A stretch of DNA of 25,196 bases, from assembly GCA_903824515.1 (NCBI GenBank), contig CAIJXA010000045.1:1-25196 (forward strand), read 5' to 3'. Within the stretch, counting starts at the first letter, position 1. The number at the start of each line of letters is the position of its first letter. Shown here piece by piece: positions 7,346-14,294 of the stretch. The stretch comes from an uncultured bacterium (GTDB lineage Bacteria; Patescibacteriota; Minisyncoccia; Moranbacterales; GWC2-37-73). The notes under the pieces were generated by a model. The model worked only from the letters and a program-made list of their open reading frames with translations, was not told where the DNA came from and made no database searches. The position numbers and the translations under genes are program-made.

Positions 7346-8473
7346 CTATTTTCTTTTATAATCATCAATTCCGCGCATTGCCAAACCAAGAGCAACTGAA
7401 AAGGATGAGCCTATCTCTTTGACAAAAGGAGCAACTTCAGCCTTAACAACAATACTCCGCCATGGATTTCCTATTTGAATTTTTTCGCCCAGGGAACGAT
7501 TAAAAAATTCCTCAATCCCCTTCATCTTTGAAGTACCGCCTGAAATAATCAGGGCTTCAATAACTGAATTATTATTTTTTTCCTTATAGGCAGCAATGAT
7601 TCTTCTCAGCTCTCCCACAATCAAATCAAGCACCGGAATAATTATGGCGTTTTCATTACCGTTGAGCATATCTTTTTCTCCTTTTTTGAACACATCAGCC
7701 CTTGCACGTGAAATATTCATACCATCAGCAATAGCTGAAGTGATTTCATCTCCTCCGGCATCGATATTTCTGTTAACCTGAATAACACCTTTTTCAACTA
7801 AAATTATATTGGTTGCTCTAGAGCCGACATCTACGATCAAAAAGGTTCCCGTACTATCACCAACTAGGGAGCGAGCAATTGAAAAAGTTTCCAGCTCAAT
7901 GGCACTGACTTCTAATCCAGACCCAGAAACTAATCTATCGCAATGTTCGATATCCTTTTTTGGAGCAGCAACAAGCAAAACTTTAATTTTTCCAGTGGTT
8001 TTGTTTTTTGACTCACTCTTGAATTTTAGTTTAGACATCATGCTTTCCTGCTCTTGAAGCTTTGGAGCGTTAGTTTTTCTTTCAATGACCTCCCAACTCA
8101 TGGCAACCTCATCAAGAGCGCTAGGAATATATTTGTGCGCCTCAAATTGAATCGCTTTCGTCAATTCATCATCGGGCATATCCGGCAATTCAATAATTGT
8201 CACCAGTCCACTAAAACCAGGAATAGAAACATAGGTTGCGGCAGGCCTGGCATTCATTTTAATTATAAGTTTTTTCAAGGAATCATTCAAAGCTTGCTCG
8301 AGTGAAGCTGGTTTAATACTGTTGTCATGGCTAGGCAAATTCAAATCAACAAACCCGTAATTTTCCAAATGAGTTTGTTGATCAGTATACGAAAGTTCCA
8401 CCACCTTAATAGAAGATGTTCCGAAATCAACGCCAATAAAATGGTTTTTATTTGTTTTAAATAATTCAAGCAT
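7346..8473 (-). CDS. pilM: Type IV pilus actin-like ATPase PilM
   Basis: A 375-residue PilM/FtsA-like protein. The N-terminal phosphate-1 loop is IGVDFGTSSIKVVELS (about 13-28), the phosphate-2 loop is FLIVDVGSRATNIILVE (about 212-228), and the adenosine motif is ALIISGGTSKMKG (about 307-319). These are the three nucleotide-binding elements of the actin/Hsp70 fold. PilM is a cytoplasmic protein that binds the PilN tail and couples the motor ring to the PilN-PilO membrane complex. It is the first gene of the minus-strand pilus cluster and diverges from a comF-family gene over a 71-nt spacer, which must hold both promoters. I could not pick a convincing promoter pair there. Confidence 0.93.
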   Translation of the reverse strand: MLELFKTNKNHFIGVDFGTSSIKVVELSYTDQQTHLENYGFVDLNLPSHDNSIKPASLEQALNDSLKKLIIKMNARPAATYVSIPGFSGLVTIIELPDMPDDELTKAIQFEAHKYIPSALDEVAMSWEVIERKTNAPKLQEQESMMSKLKFKSESKNKTTGKIKVLLVAAPKKDIEHCDRLVSGSGLEVSAIELETFSIARSLVGDSTGTFLIVDVGSRATNIILVEKGVIQVNRNIDAGGDEITSAIADGMNISRARADVFKKGEKDMLNGNENAIIIPVLDLIVGELRRIIAAYKEKNNNSVIEALIISGGTSKMKGIEEFFNRSLGEKIQIGNPWRSIVVKAEVAPFVKEIGSSFSVALGLAMRGIDDYKRK

Positions 8474-8544
8474 ATTTGTTTTTATGTTACGCTAAGTCAT
8501 AGCAATTACAGAAATCATAACATACATTTTAAAAATCAACAATA

Positions 8545-9309
8545 ATGAAAATAACTCCACTGTGGATAAAGATTGCCATTTTTTTACAAAACCTTAACAG
8601 CTTATTCCTTGATACCATTTTTCCTATTAATTGCATCGTTTGCGGAGTTGAAAATTATTGGCTTTGCGAGGTTTGCAGCAAAAAAATCAAACTCCGTGAC
8701 CAACAATTTTGTCCGCTCTGCGAAAAAATAATAACACCGGATGGCCAAGCCTGTTTTGCTTGCAAGAAAAAATCAGCCCTAAGTGGAATTCTGGTTGCGG
8801 CAAGTTATCAAGACCCGATTATCTCAAAAGCCGTCCACCTTTTCAAATATCGCTTTATCAAAGAATTGTCCAAACCTCTTGCAACTTTAATCGTCAGAGC
8901 CATTCAAAGCTATGAGTTGCCCCTGCCTGAGCTTATAATTCCAATCCCACTTCACCCCAGAAGACTTCGCTGGCGAGGATTCAATCAATCAACGCTGCTC
9001 GCAAAAGACGTAGCAGAAAATCTCTTGCCGGATTCACCCCTGACGATATGCACTACCGCACTTGTCCGCAATCGTTACACATTACCACAAATGAGTCTTC
9101 GCAGTCATCATGATCGCAATTTGAATATTTCAAATGCCTTTACAGTTTCAGATGTTTCAGCAATAGAAAATAAAAGAATTCTGCTTGTTGATGACATTGC
9201 CACAACCGGTTCAACAATTTTTGAATGTGCTCGCATCCTCAAGGCTGCCGGAGCCAAGGAAATTTACGCCACTGTTATAGCGCGACAAGAATACAAACAA
9301 AAATCTTAA
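8545..9309 (+). CDS. comF: ComF family protein (competence-associated phosphoribosyltransferase)
   Basis: A 254-residue double zinc ribbon plus PRTase protein. Residues about 30-80 hold four Cys-x2-Cys knuckles (CIVC, CEVC, CPLC, CFAC). The C-terminal type I phosphoribosyltransferase domain has the PRPP loop RILLVDDIATTGST and the RRLRWRGFNQSTLLA motif typical of ComFC/GntX. ComFC is needed for internalising DNA during natural transformation in several bacteria. Its divergent arrangement with the type IV pilus cluster fits a competence role, since pili of this type capture DNA. The N-terminus includes a mildly hydrophobic segment before the zinc ribbons. No SD is seen upstream of the ATG at 8545. 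Confidence 0.92.
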   Translation: MKITPLWIKIAIFLQNLNSLFLDTIFPINCIVCGVENYWLCEVCSKKIKLRDQQFCPLCEKIITPDGQACFACKKKSALSGILVAASYQDPIISKAVHLFKYRFIKELSKPLATLIVRAIQSYELPLPELIIPIPLHPRRLRWRGFNQSTLLAKDVAENLLPDSPLTICTTALVRNRYTLPQMSLRSHHDRNLNISNAFTVSDVSAIENKRILLVDDIATTGSTIFECARILKAAGAKEIYATVIARQEYKQKS

Positions 9310-9392
9310 ATCCCAATAATCAATTTCCAATAAATTTCTAAATCTTGATTTATAAACATCAAGCCAATATGGCCTGGGTTAATTTAGTATAA

Positions 9393-9539
9393 TTTATTAT
9401 CTAGCGAAGTGAGAGTCCCGATGTGTATTGGGACCGATTCAATGGAGGCAGTAAAAGATATCTTACCTACGAGGCTTGTCTCGTGAACCCGTAGGGTATG
9501 GGGCTTGCCCCCGAGGGTATTAATACCCCCTTTATTATC
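9393..9539 (-). repeat. Dispersed multi-hairpin intergenic repeat, copy B (inner hairpin lost)
   Basis: Reverse-complement copy of the family at 3720-3879 and 20680-20847. It keeps the palindrome GGGTATTAATACCC, the CCTACG...CGTAGG arms, the CTGCCTCCATTGAATCGG block and the terminal hairpin with one mismatch. It lacks about 28 nt corresponding to the long central hairpin. The same 9-mer TTTATTATC stands at both ends (9393-9401 and 9531-9539). This lies in the 619-nt gene-free stretch 9310-9928, which also holds the inverted repeat 9623-9753 and a promoter at 9844-9872. Nothing else is recognisable there. Confidence 0.78.
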
Positions 9540-9622
9540 CACCAAATATCCGACTACCACCTAATTCCAAATTCCCAGGCTCGGCCAATTTCGGCTCTTT
9601 GTCAAAACGTGTGGTGGTTTTT

Positions 9623-9753
9623 GTTATTGCGAGCGTAGCGTAGCGAAGTCGAAGAATCTGAGTTTTAGTGCTAAAAGGAGTAAATACGGGCTCAGATCCT
9701 TCGACTACGCATCATTGCTATCGCAATTCTGCTTCGCTCAGGATGACAATAAC
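9623..9753. repeat. Imperfect inverted repeat of the GAGCGAAGC / CTTCGCTC type
   Basis: The left arm (from GTTATTGCGAGCG at 9623) and the right arm (ending CTTCGCTCAGGATGACAATAAC at 9753) can pair over long stretches: GTTATTG/CAATAAC at the base, then GCGAAG-type blocks, then ATCTGAG/CTCAGAT (9656-9662 and 9691-9697). The loop contains TTTTAGTGCTAAAA, itself palindromic. Sequences reading TCCTGAGCGAAGC-GAAGGATC recur between genes in many bacterial genomes, so this is probably a dispersed palindromic repeat rather than a gene. Confidence 0.65.
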
Positions 9754-9843
9754 ATTAGTCATAGTGTGGAATAGCTAAATACTGCTTTATTGAAAAAAAA
9801 TTAAACTTATCCACCACCCTGTTTAGTATAGAGCCGCCATTTC

Positions 9844-9872
9844 TTGACCTTCTGAACTTTTCGGCTTATAAA
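9844..9872 (+). promoter_or_regulatory. Sigma-70-type promoter for the 63-residue peptide gene
   Basis: TTGACC (9844-9849), 17-nt spacer, TATAAA (9867-9872) on the plus strand. Transcription would start near 9879, giving a leader of about 50 nt that contains a clear SD (GGAGGT, 9920-9925). Confidence 0.65.
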
Positions 9873-9928
9873 GAAAGTAGGAAAGAATAGCCATAGTTTT
9901 TCTCAAATTCAACCTCAATGGAGGTCTT

Positions 9929-10120
9929 ATGCTGAATTCCACGCAAAACATTACCAGCGGTACACAAAATCAAGTTGCGCCGGGAATAATCTTCTGGCTC
10001 ATAATCATCCCCATGCTCCTGATTGGCGCTCTTGAGATAATCATATTTCAAGATAATGGAGATTTTGTTTTCAATGCTGGAGAAAAAATCGTTAAGAAGT
10101 TCCAAAAGCTTCCATCCTAA
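9929..10120 (+). CDS. Small single-pass membrane protein, 63 residues
   Basis: A polar Asn/Gln/Thr-rich N-terminus (about 1-17), one transmembrane helix (GIIFWLIIIPMLLIGALEII, about 19-38) and a charged tail with a Lys-rich amphipathic stretch (GEKIVKKFQKLPS). The family is not recognised. It is kept as a gene because a near-consensus promoter (9844-9872) and an SD, GGAGGT, 3 nt before the ATG, point to it. An SD is unusual among most genes of this window. It stands alone on the plus strand between repeats and the minus-strand CYTH gene. The size and topology recall small membrane regulators or toxin-like peptides, but no partner antitoxin or antisense RNA is identified. An antisense frame over the same DNA lacks such signals. 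Confidence 0.6.
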   Translation: MLNSTQNITSGTQNQVAPGIIFWLIIIPMLLIGALEIIIFQDNGDFVFNAGEKIVKKFQKLPS

Positions 10121-10143
10121 AAAAACCACCATGAAACATTTCG

Positions 10144-10179
10144 CTTAAGGCTCTTGAATCCATTGATTCTTGAGCCTTA
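10144..10179. terminator. Hairpin after the 63-residue peptide gene
   Basis: TTAAGGCTC (10144-10152) pairs with GAGCCTTAA (10171-10179), and GAATC pairs with GATTC inside, separated by a 2x2 mismatch. There is no proper T-tract on either strand, so termination is only a possibility. It lies between convergent genes. Confidence 0.4.
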
Positions 10180-10221
10180 AAAATAACCAAAAAACACAAT
10201 TTCAATTTTGCCCGCTACCAC

Positions 10222-10845
10222 CTACGCCCGAGAAGCCACCTCCACCACACCTGCTTCCACCAAAGCTTTAAAATGTTTTGGTCTTTTTTGAGAAAGATAT
10301 TCAGCAACTTTTCCACGTATTCTTTCAAATTTAAGATTGTTTATCTTTGCAAATTTTTCGATTTTCTTATTTGCCGATAAAATTTCATTTATATTTTCAA
10401 CCAGCAATTCTATTTCTACAATTTGATAATTGAAATCTTGCTCGCCCTGAATGTCAGAAGTGGTTTTGTCAAAATCAATTATGAAGCCACTCTTCAGATG
10501 TTCCTTTCTAACTGTCTTTAACTTGCAAAAAGCTTCGTACCCAAAAACCTTGATATCATTTTCAAAATCCAAAACCGGCGCAACTGCAAAAATCTCTCTA
10601 ATTTTTTCCTCACCCGTGATTTCCTGATATTGCGTAGCTTCCTTTTTTTCAGCTTGATAAATCGGAAGCTTAAGTTCAAGGCTATTCCCCCTCCTTCTCA
10701 GCCAAATGTCATTTTTGGTCAGCGTAAAATCAGCAGTGTCAAAATAAACATCCGTGAAAATTTTTTCACCCAAAAAATCAGCCCCAATCAGTAGTCTTTC
10801 TTTTTCCTCCTGATTTAATTTAAATTTTTTTTCAATTTCAATCAT
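10222..10845 (-). CDS. CYTH domain protein, thiamine-triphosphatase-like
   Basis: A 207-residue CYTH (CyaB/ThTPase tunnel fold) protein. The N-terminal ExExK signature is MIEIEKKF (E3, E5, K7). Further conserved metal and phosphate-binding strands follow: VYFDTADFTLTKNDIWLRRRG (in two parts, about 32-52), LELKLP, and a late E-IELLVEN strand. The end, KVAEYLSQKRPKHFKALVEAGVV, resembles the C-terminal region of animal thiamine triphosphatase, so hydrolysis of ThTP or of inorganic tripolyphosphate is the best guess. Family members differ in substrate, so the reaction is not certain. The start at 10845 places the signature at the very N-terminus, as is usual. A promoter-like repeat (10930-10960) lies about 90 nt upstream and is shared with the next gene. 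Confidence 0.88.
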   Translation of the reverse strand: MIEIEKKFKLNQEEKERLLIGADFLGEKIFTDVYFDTADFTLTKNDIWLRRRGNSLELKLPIYQAEKKEATQYQEITGEEKIREIFAVAPVLDFENDIKVFGYEAFCKLKTVRKEHLKSGFIIDFDKTTSDIQGEQDFNYQIVEIELLVENINEILSANKKIEKFAKINNLKFERIRGKVAEYLSQKRPKHFKALVEAGVVEVASRA

Positions 10846-10929
10846 ATTCGCAATAATAATCAACATCCCAATCCAAAAATCTCACCAAGCAATCCGCCCA
10901 CAACAATCCCCCCCCCTAATCAAACAAAA

Positions 10930-10961
10930 ATAATACAATACACTTTCAAGACGGTCGCAAA
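10930..10961 (-). promoter_or_regulatory. GACGGTCGCAAA promoter-like repeat, copy 1 (upstream of the CYTH gene)
   Basis: Positions 10941-10961 match 11648-11668 at 20 of 21 bases (only A/G differs, in CTTTCRAGACGGTCGCAAA). On the minus strand the element supplies TTGCGA as a -35 box (10955-10960), with TATTAT (10930-10935) 19 nt downstream as a possible -10. It precedes the CYTH gene start at 10845. The element, including its spacer, is conserved well beyond what promoter boxes require, which suggests an operator. Confidence 0.5.
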
Positions 10962-11019
10962 GTTTTGTAACGCCATAATTTCAATATTTTTTTGCTAATA
11001 TATTTTAAATATCACAAAT

Positions 11020-11601
11020 TCATTTAATACGTTTTTTGTCATAAACATTTTTCACTAAAAGATAATTAACATATCCGGTTATTTTATGAAGCTGGATTTT
11101 TTCAATGATATCTTCGGGTAACTGCTTCTTACCGATAAATACACTCAACTGAAGTTGAGAATATTCCAACATATAAAGTTCACTTCTGAGCCAATTTCTC
11201 GCATTTCTCTTTTTTTCAGGGATATCAAAAATCACCAATCTATATTGACCATCCCACTTTTTTTTCAAAAATTTTTTTCTCCTGATAATTTTCTCAATAA
11301 CCTCTTTACCTTTTGTGGTTAGCGAAAAGCCAGACCCAGTATTTTTAACGATTCCTTGCAATCTTAAGCGACGCAAATTCTGCCGAATAGTCCCTTGTTT
11401 AATATTCAGCTTTTGAAACTTCTCGTCATCCAATCCAAACAATGCCCGTGTTGGCTTTGTAAAGCTATACTTTGGAGAAAAAAATGATTCGGCTGTCGCG
11501 TTTCCCAAATCCCAAAGAACAGCAAGGATAAAACTCCCCGTTTTAGGAGAGTTCTTAATAATACTATTGGTAATCCTTTTTAGAAATATGTCACTTGCCA
11601 T
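11020..11601 (-). CDS. PaaX/Cas2-like protein (winged helix plus Cas2-type ferredoxin fold)
   Basis: A 193-residue protein. Residues about 20-110 look like a PaaX-type winged-helix DNA-binding region (IKQGTIRQNLRRLRLQGIVKN; LTTKGKEVIEKI). Residues about 115-190 match the Cas2-like domain: WDGQYRLVIFDIPEKKRNAR, with the Cas2-type Asp on strand 1, then LYMLEYSQLQLSVFIGKK. Stand-alone genes of this kind are common in Candidate Phyla Radiation genomes and are often mislabelled as Cas2. No cas1 or CRISPR array is present here. Its role is unknown; a transcriptional repressor like PaaX, or a nuclease-derived regulator, are both possible. The same promoter/operator-like repeat lies on both sides (10941-10961, 11648-11668), suggesting autoregulation. 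The start at 11601 lies 38 nt after the -10 box at 11639. Confidence 0.82.
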   Translation of the reverse strand: MASDIFLKRITNSIIKNSPKTGSFILAVLWDLGNATAESFFSPKYSFTKPTRALFGLDDEKFQKLNIKQGTIRQNLRRLRLQGIVKNTGSGFSLTTKGKEVIEKIIRRKKFLKKKWDGQYRLVIFDIPEKKRNARNWLRSELYMLEYSQLQLSVFIGKKQLPEDIIEKIQLHKITGYVNYLLVKNVYDKKRIK

Positions 11602-11638
11602 AAAATAACTATCCCAAAAAATTTTTATTTGTAAAATA

Positions 11639-11668
11639 ATATTACTACACTTTCGAGACGGTCGCAAA
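11639..11668 (-). promoter_or_regulatory. GACGGTCGCAAA promoter-like repeat, copy 2 (upstream of the Cas2-like gene)
   Basis: On the minus strand TTGCGA (11662-11667), 17-nt spacer, TAATAT (11639-11644). The spacer is the repeated sequence itself. An inverted repeat CTACACTT ... AAGTGTAG (11645-11652 and 11670-11677) flanks the GACGGTCGC core, so the region could bind a dimeric regulator on top of the promoter. Predicted transcription start is near 11632, about 30 nt before the ATG. Confidence 0.6.
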
Positions 11669-11705
11669 TAAGTGTAGCACTTAGGCTAAGCGAAATATCC
11701 ATTAA

Positions 11706-12500
11706 TTATAATTTCACAACTTCCAAATCGATTTTTTCACCATAAAATAATTCCGCCAATTGCTGAATGTGGGGTGAATTTCCCGTTGTCAAAAATATTT
11801 TCTTTTTGGCTCTTTTTAACCTATCCCTAAATTCGGGATGATTATTTAGATATTTCCTTAATTTATCCGTAACAATTTCCCCTTGTAAAACTATTTTGAT
11901 TTTATCGGGAATGTACATACGGAAAATATTCTCAATTATTCCATAATGCGTGCAACCAAGTATGATTGTGTCAATTTCAGCACTTTTTTCAAAAAGTTCT
12001 TCGACATACCTTTGAACCACACTTTCGAGTTGAGCAAAATTCCCAACCTCAATGATAGGAACAAGAGCCGGGCAGGCTTGTTGAAAAACATTAGCCCTTG
12101 GATTAAATTTTGCAATTTCAGCTCGATAGACACAAGAAGAAACAGTAGCCTGTGTTGCAAAAACACCAATGTTTTTCGCTCTAATCATTTCTTCAGCAGT
12201 CGGAATAATGATTCCCAGAATTTTCTTGTCAGGATGATTCCCCGGAAGATATTCCTGTTGCAATCTTTTCAAGGCCATAGTTGAAGAAGTATTGCAAGCT
12301 AAAACGACAAGATTAGCACCTCGCCGAAACAGTTCGTCAACACCCTGATGAGTATATTGATAAATTTTTTCTTGCGAAAGATTGCCATACGGAGTCCGTG
12401 CGTTATCACCAAGATAGATATATGAGTAATCAGGCAAGATTTTTTCCACCTCTTTCAAAATGGTCAAACCTCCAAAGCCAGAATCGAAAAATCCAATCAT
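11706..12500 (-). CDS. murI: Glutamate racemase
   Basis: A 264-residue MurI. It interconverts L- and D-glutamate, supplying D-Glu for peptidoglycan. The two catalytic cysteines are in the expected contexts: C69 in LVVLACNTSS and C183 in IILGCTHYG. The N-terminal IGFFDSGFGGLTILKE and the DNARTPYG segment bind substrate. Length is normal for the family. It shows that the organism makes its own D-Glu for a cell wall. The start is an ATG with no SD. A TTGTCA box lies some 40 nt upstream of the start, but a matching -10 is poor. It is followed after 104 nt by the Cas2-like gene. Confidence 0.96.
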   Translation of the reverse strand: MIGFFDSGFGGLTILKEVEKILPDYSYIYLGDNARTPYGNLSQEKIYQYTHQGVDELFRRGANLVVLACNTSSTMALKRLQQEYLPGNHPDKKILGIIIPTAEEMIRAKNIGVFATQATVSSCVYRAEIAKFNPRANVFQQACPALVPIIEVGNFAQLESVVQRYVEELFEKSAEIDTIILGCTHYGIIENIFRMYIPDKIKIVLQGEIVTDKLRKYLNNHPEFRDRLKRAKKKIFLTTGNSPHIQQLAELFYGEKIDLEVVKL

Positions 12501-12611
12501 AAAGTATATTTAAATAAAAAACCCAAGAATGACAACTCAAAAAAAATTCGCATCGTATTCTTCATCAACACGCAACTATTATTTATTCTATACTAATCTT
12601 TAAATGCAAGC

Positions 12612-12776
12612 TTAGCTCACAAAGCCGCTCACAGCAACCCCAATGAAATAAGGCCAAACTGCAATCGCCAGCACCCCTTCCCAGAAAGAAAGATGCAGAA
12701 AACCGATTGTAAACAGCCAACCTGCAAACCACGAGAACGCCGTGAACCCATGTTGCTCGATTTTGATTTTTTCCAT
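12612..12776 (-). CDS. Small membrane protein, 54 residues
   Basis: A complete frame starting MEKIKIEQHGFTAFSW and ending SGFVS. It has two hydrophobic segments (about 12-29 and 32-52) separated by SFWEG, with five Trp/aromatic-rich positions at the interfaces. This would be a two-helix hairpin in the membrane with both ends on the same side. Family not recognised. Composition (Phe, Trp, Gly-rich, no frame breaks, clearly more GC-rich than the flanking spacer) supports a real gene. It lies between murI and a zinc-ribbon gene on the same strand. No SD is visible. Similar tiny membrane proteins are common in reduced genomes, but no function can be given. Confidence 0.7.
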   Translation of the reverse strand: MEKIKIEQHGFTAFSWFAGWLFTIGFLHLSFWEGVLAIAVWPYFIGVAVSGFVS

Positions 12777-12825
12777 ATGGTTATGGATTAAACAACTTAT
12801 TGGATTAATTTATAAATCTCAAATG

Positions 12826-13137
12826 TTAACTCATTTTTTTCATCACTTCTGCAAATTCTTCATCAGTTGCCATTTCCCCTTTTAGAATTTCGCAGTCTTT
12901 TCCTTGCCAATGCGGTTGCTGGCTCATATTTTTTCTGGTAATTTTCTCCGCCAATTGACGATTGTTTCCAATTTTGCTCATGAAATATTGGACACCACCT
13001 TCAAAGATTTCTTCGCAAGATTTCACATTTCCATCTTCGCCCACACAATAAAGACAAAACCCTGAATCTTTATTTGCACCAGCAAAATCTTCTTTTTTGA
13101 CCAAGGGCATTCCACATGCCTGACAATATTTTTGCAT
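12826..13137 (-). CDS. Zinc-ribbon domain protein
   Basis: A 103-residue protein starting MQKYCQACGMPLVKKEDF. C5-x2-C8 and C28-x2-C31 (CLYC) form a treble-clef or ribbon-like zinc site. This matches the putative zinc ribbon family often annotated from the motif YCQSCGMP, found alone or attached to AraC-type effector domains. The rest is helical and charged, with a segment MSQQPHWQGKDCEILKGE. Function unknown; no enzyme motif is seen. It is co-directional with its neighbours, 67 nt after the gene at 13205-13714. Confidence 0.82.
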   Translation of the reverse strand: MQKYCQACGMPLVKKEDFAGANKDSGFCLYCVGEDGNVKSCEEIFEGGVQYFMSKIGNNRQLAEKITRKNMSQQPHWQGKDCEILKGEMATDEEFAEVMKKMS

Positions 13138-13204
13138 ATCATTTTTTGATAATTAAAAAATTACTCGCATGTATTATTACACCTCAGCCCCCCTTTATTC
13201 CAAC

Positions 13205-13714
13205 CTACATCCTCTCTCCAAAATTTCTGTTTGAATGATAAGTCTCTTCTTCTTCGTCAACCGGAGTGACGTGATATTTAACGATGGTCAGTTTTGAACC
13301 AACATAAAGATCGCTGTCATCAGTTTCTTCAACAATGTTTCGAAAGTTCTTTTCATATTTTCGGCCTTTTGATTCAACCGTGAAAACATCAAAATATTCA
13401 ATTGATTCTTTCATTCCGTAATCGCCTTTCACGTTCAAGTTGATTTCTTTTTCGCCACTGCCAAGATCATCAATCACAATTTTCACTTTTTCGCCATCAA
13501 AAATTGCCGTCACCTTTCCATCACTTTTCCCGTCGCTAAGTGAATTTTTCACAAGTTGGACCAAATAATTTCCAATAGCATAAAGCTTGCCTGGAGTTGC
13601 CGGCGACTGCGCCTGCTTGGAAATCTCTTTCCACCAAGCGCCAACCAAACCAGCAATATTTCCCGCCTGCGATGCCTTGATTTCTAAACTTCTCTCAAAA
13701 TTTTCTTCAGTCAT
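13205..13714 (-). CDS. Hypothetical protein, possibly GHKL/HATPase-like fold
   Basis: A 169-residue soluble protein whose family I do not recognise. The middle recalls anti-sigma-factor-type ATPases: an N-box-like helix YLVQLVKNSLSDG (N57), a strand-turn KIVIDDLGSG (D82, D83, G85) like the DxGxG of the G1 box, and GDYGMKESIEYFDVFTVES like a G2 glycine loop followed by a helix. The G1 spacing is short and the second Gly is not standard, so ATP binding is unproven. The first 35 residues are helical, and the acidic tail (VDEEEETYHSNRNFGERM) is probably flexible. It lies between nitroreductase and zinc-ribbon genes on the same strand with 40-67 nt gaps. Function not assigned. Confidence 0.75.
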   Translation of the reverse strand: MTEENFERSLEIKASQAGNIAGLVGAWWKEISKQAQSPATPGKLYAIGNYLVQLVKNSLSDGKSDGKVTAIFDGEKVKIVIDDLGSGEKEINLNVKGDYGMKESIEYFDVFTVESKGRKYEKNFRNIVEETDDSDLYVGSKLTIVKYHVTPVDEEEETYHSNRNFGERM

Positions 13715-13754
13715 CTAATTTATTTTCTAAAAAAAAATTATATTATTAAAATTT

Positions 13755-14246
13755 CTACCACTTTTCCTGATGAATTTTTTCAACCTTAAATTCTTCGTCG
13801 CCATGCTCTGGTTTTTCCTCAGCAGGAAAACCGATTGGAATAATGTTAATCATCCGAAAATTTGAAGGAATATTGAGAATTTCTTTAACTTTTTCCTCCC
13901 ATTGCTCATTGAGATTTTTCCAAACACTGCCAAGTCCAAGCTGCGTGGCTTGAAGGAAAATGTGTTCTGAAACAATCGAAAGATCCTGCACTGGCAAGAC
14001 TGATTTGTCAGTTGCCACAGGAGCAATGAGCACGGGGGCTGTTTTGATATAGTCCTGATCAATAACCGCAAAAATTGCATCCTTGACTTTTTGATCTCGA
14101 ATGACAACAAACTCCACCGCACACCTCCCCATGGCGCTTGGCGCAAATTGTCCAGCCTTAATAATCTCATTTATAAATTCATCAGAAATCGGATCGCTTT
14201 TATAGGTTCGAGAGCTTCTTCTTTTCCTAATTGGTTCAATAATCAT
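13755..14246 (-). CDS. Nitroreductase family flavoprotein
   Basis: A 163-residue FMN-dependent nitroreductase fold. It begins MIIEPIRKRRSSRTYKSDPIS, the canonical start with the RRSxRxY FMN-phosphate-binding motif. It continues with QFAPSAMGRCAVEFVVI and the ATQLGLGSVW segment of the dimer interface and FMN site, and IPIGFPAE near the end. Such enzymes reduce nitro compounds, quinones or enones with NAD(P)H, but the substrate cannot be read from sequence. It is shorter than classical NfsB (about 217) and like the small subfamily seen in anaerobes. The start at 14246 (ATG) is preferred to a TTG at 14258. Confidence 0.9.
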   Translation of the reverse strand: MIIEPIRKRRSSRTYKSDPISDEFINEIIKAGQFAPSAMGRCAVEFVVIRDQKVKDAIFAVIDQDYIKTAPVLIAPVATDKSVLPVQDLSIVSEHIFLQATQLGLGSVWKNLNEQWEEKVKEILNIPSNFRMINIIPIGFPAEEKPEHGDEEFKVEKIHQEKW

Positions 14247-14294
14247 ATTTTTAGACAAATAATCATATAAATTATAAGTAATACAAAATACTTC

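Noticed and set aside
9541..9622. Terminator for comF (CTACCACC ... GGTGGTTTTT)
   Set aside because: The arms are about 60 nt apart with no supporting inner helix, and they lie more than 230 nt after the comF stop.
9866..10132. An 88-codon minus-strand frame opposite the 63-residue peptide gene
   Set aside because: It has no promoter or SD and an irregular composition. The plus-strand frame has both signals.
11020..11668. CRISPR adaptation locus, because of the Cas2-like gene flanked by direct repeats
   Set aside because: There are only two repeat copies, about 700 bp apart with a gene between them, both in promoter positions. No cas1 and no spacers are present.
10941..11668. The two GACGGTCGCAAA copies as attachment sites or target duplications of an inserted Cas2-like gene
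   Set aside because: Possible in principle, but each copy provides well-placed promoter boxes for its own downstream gene, which explains the conservation better.
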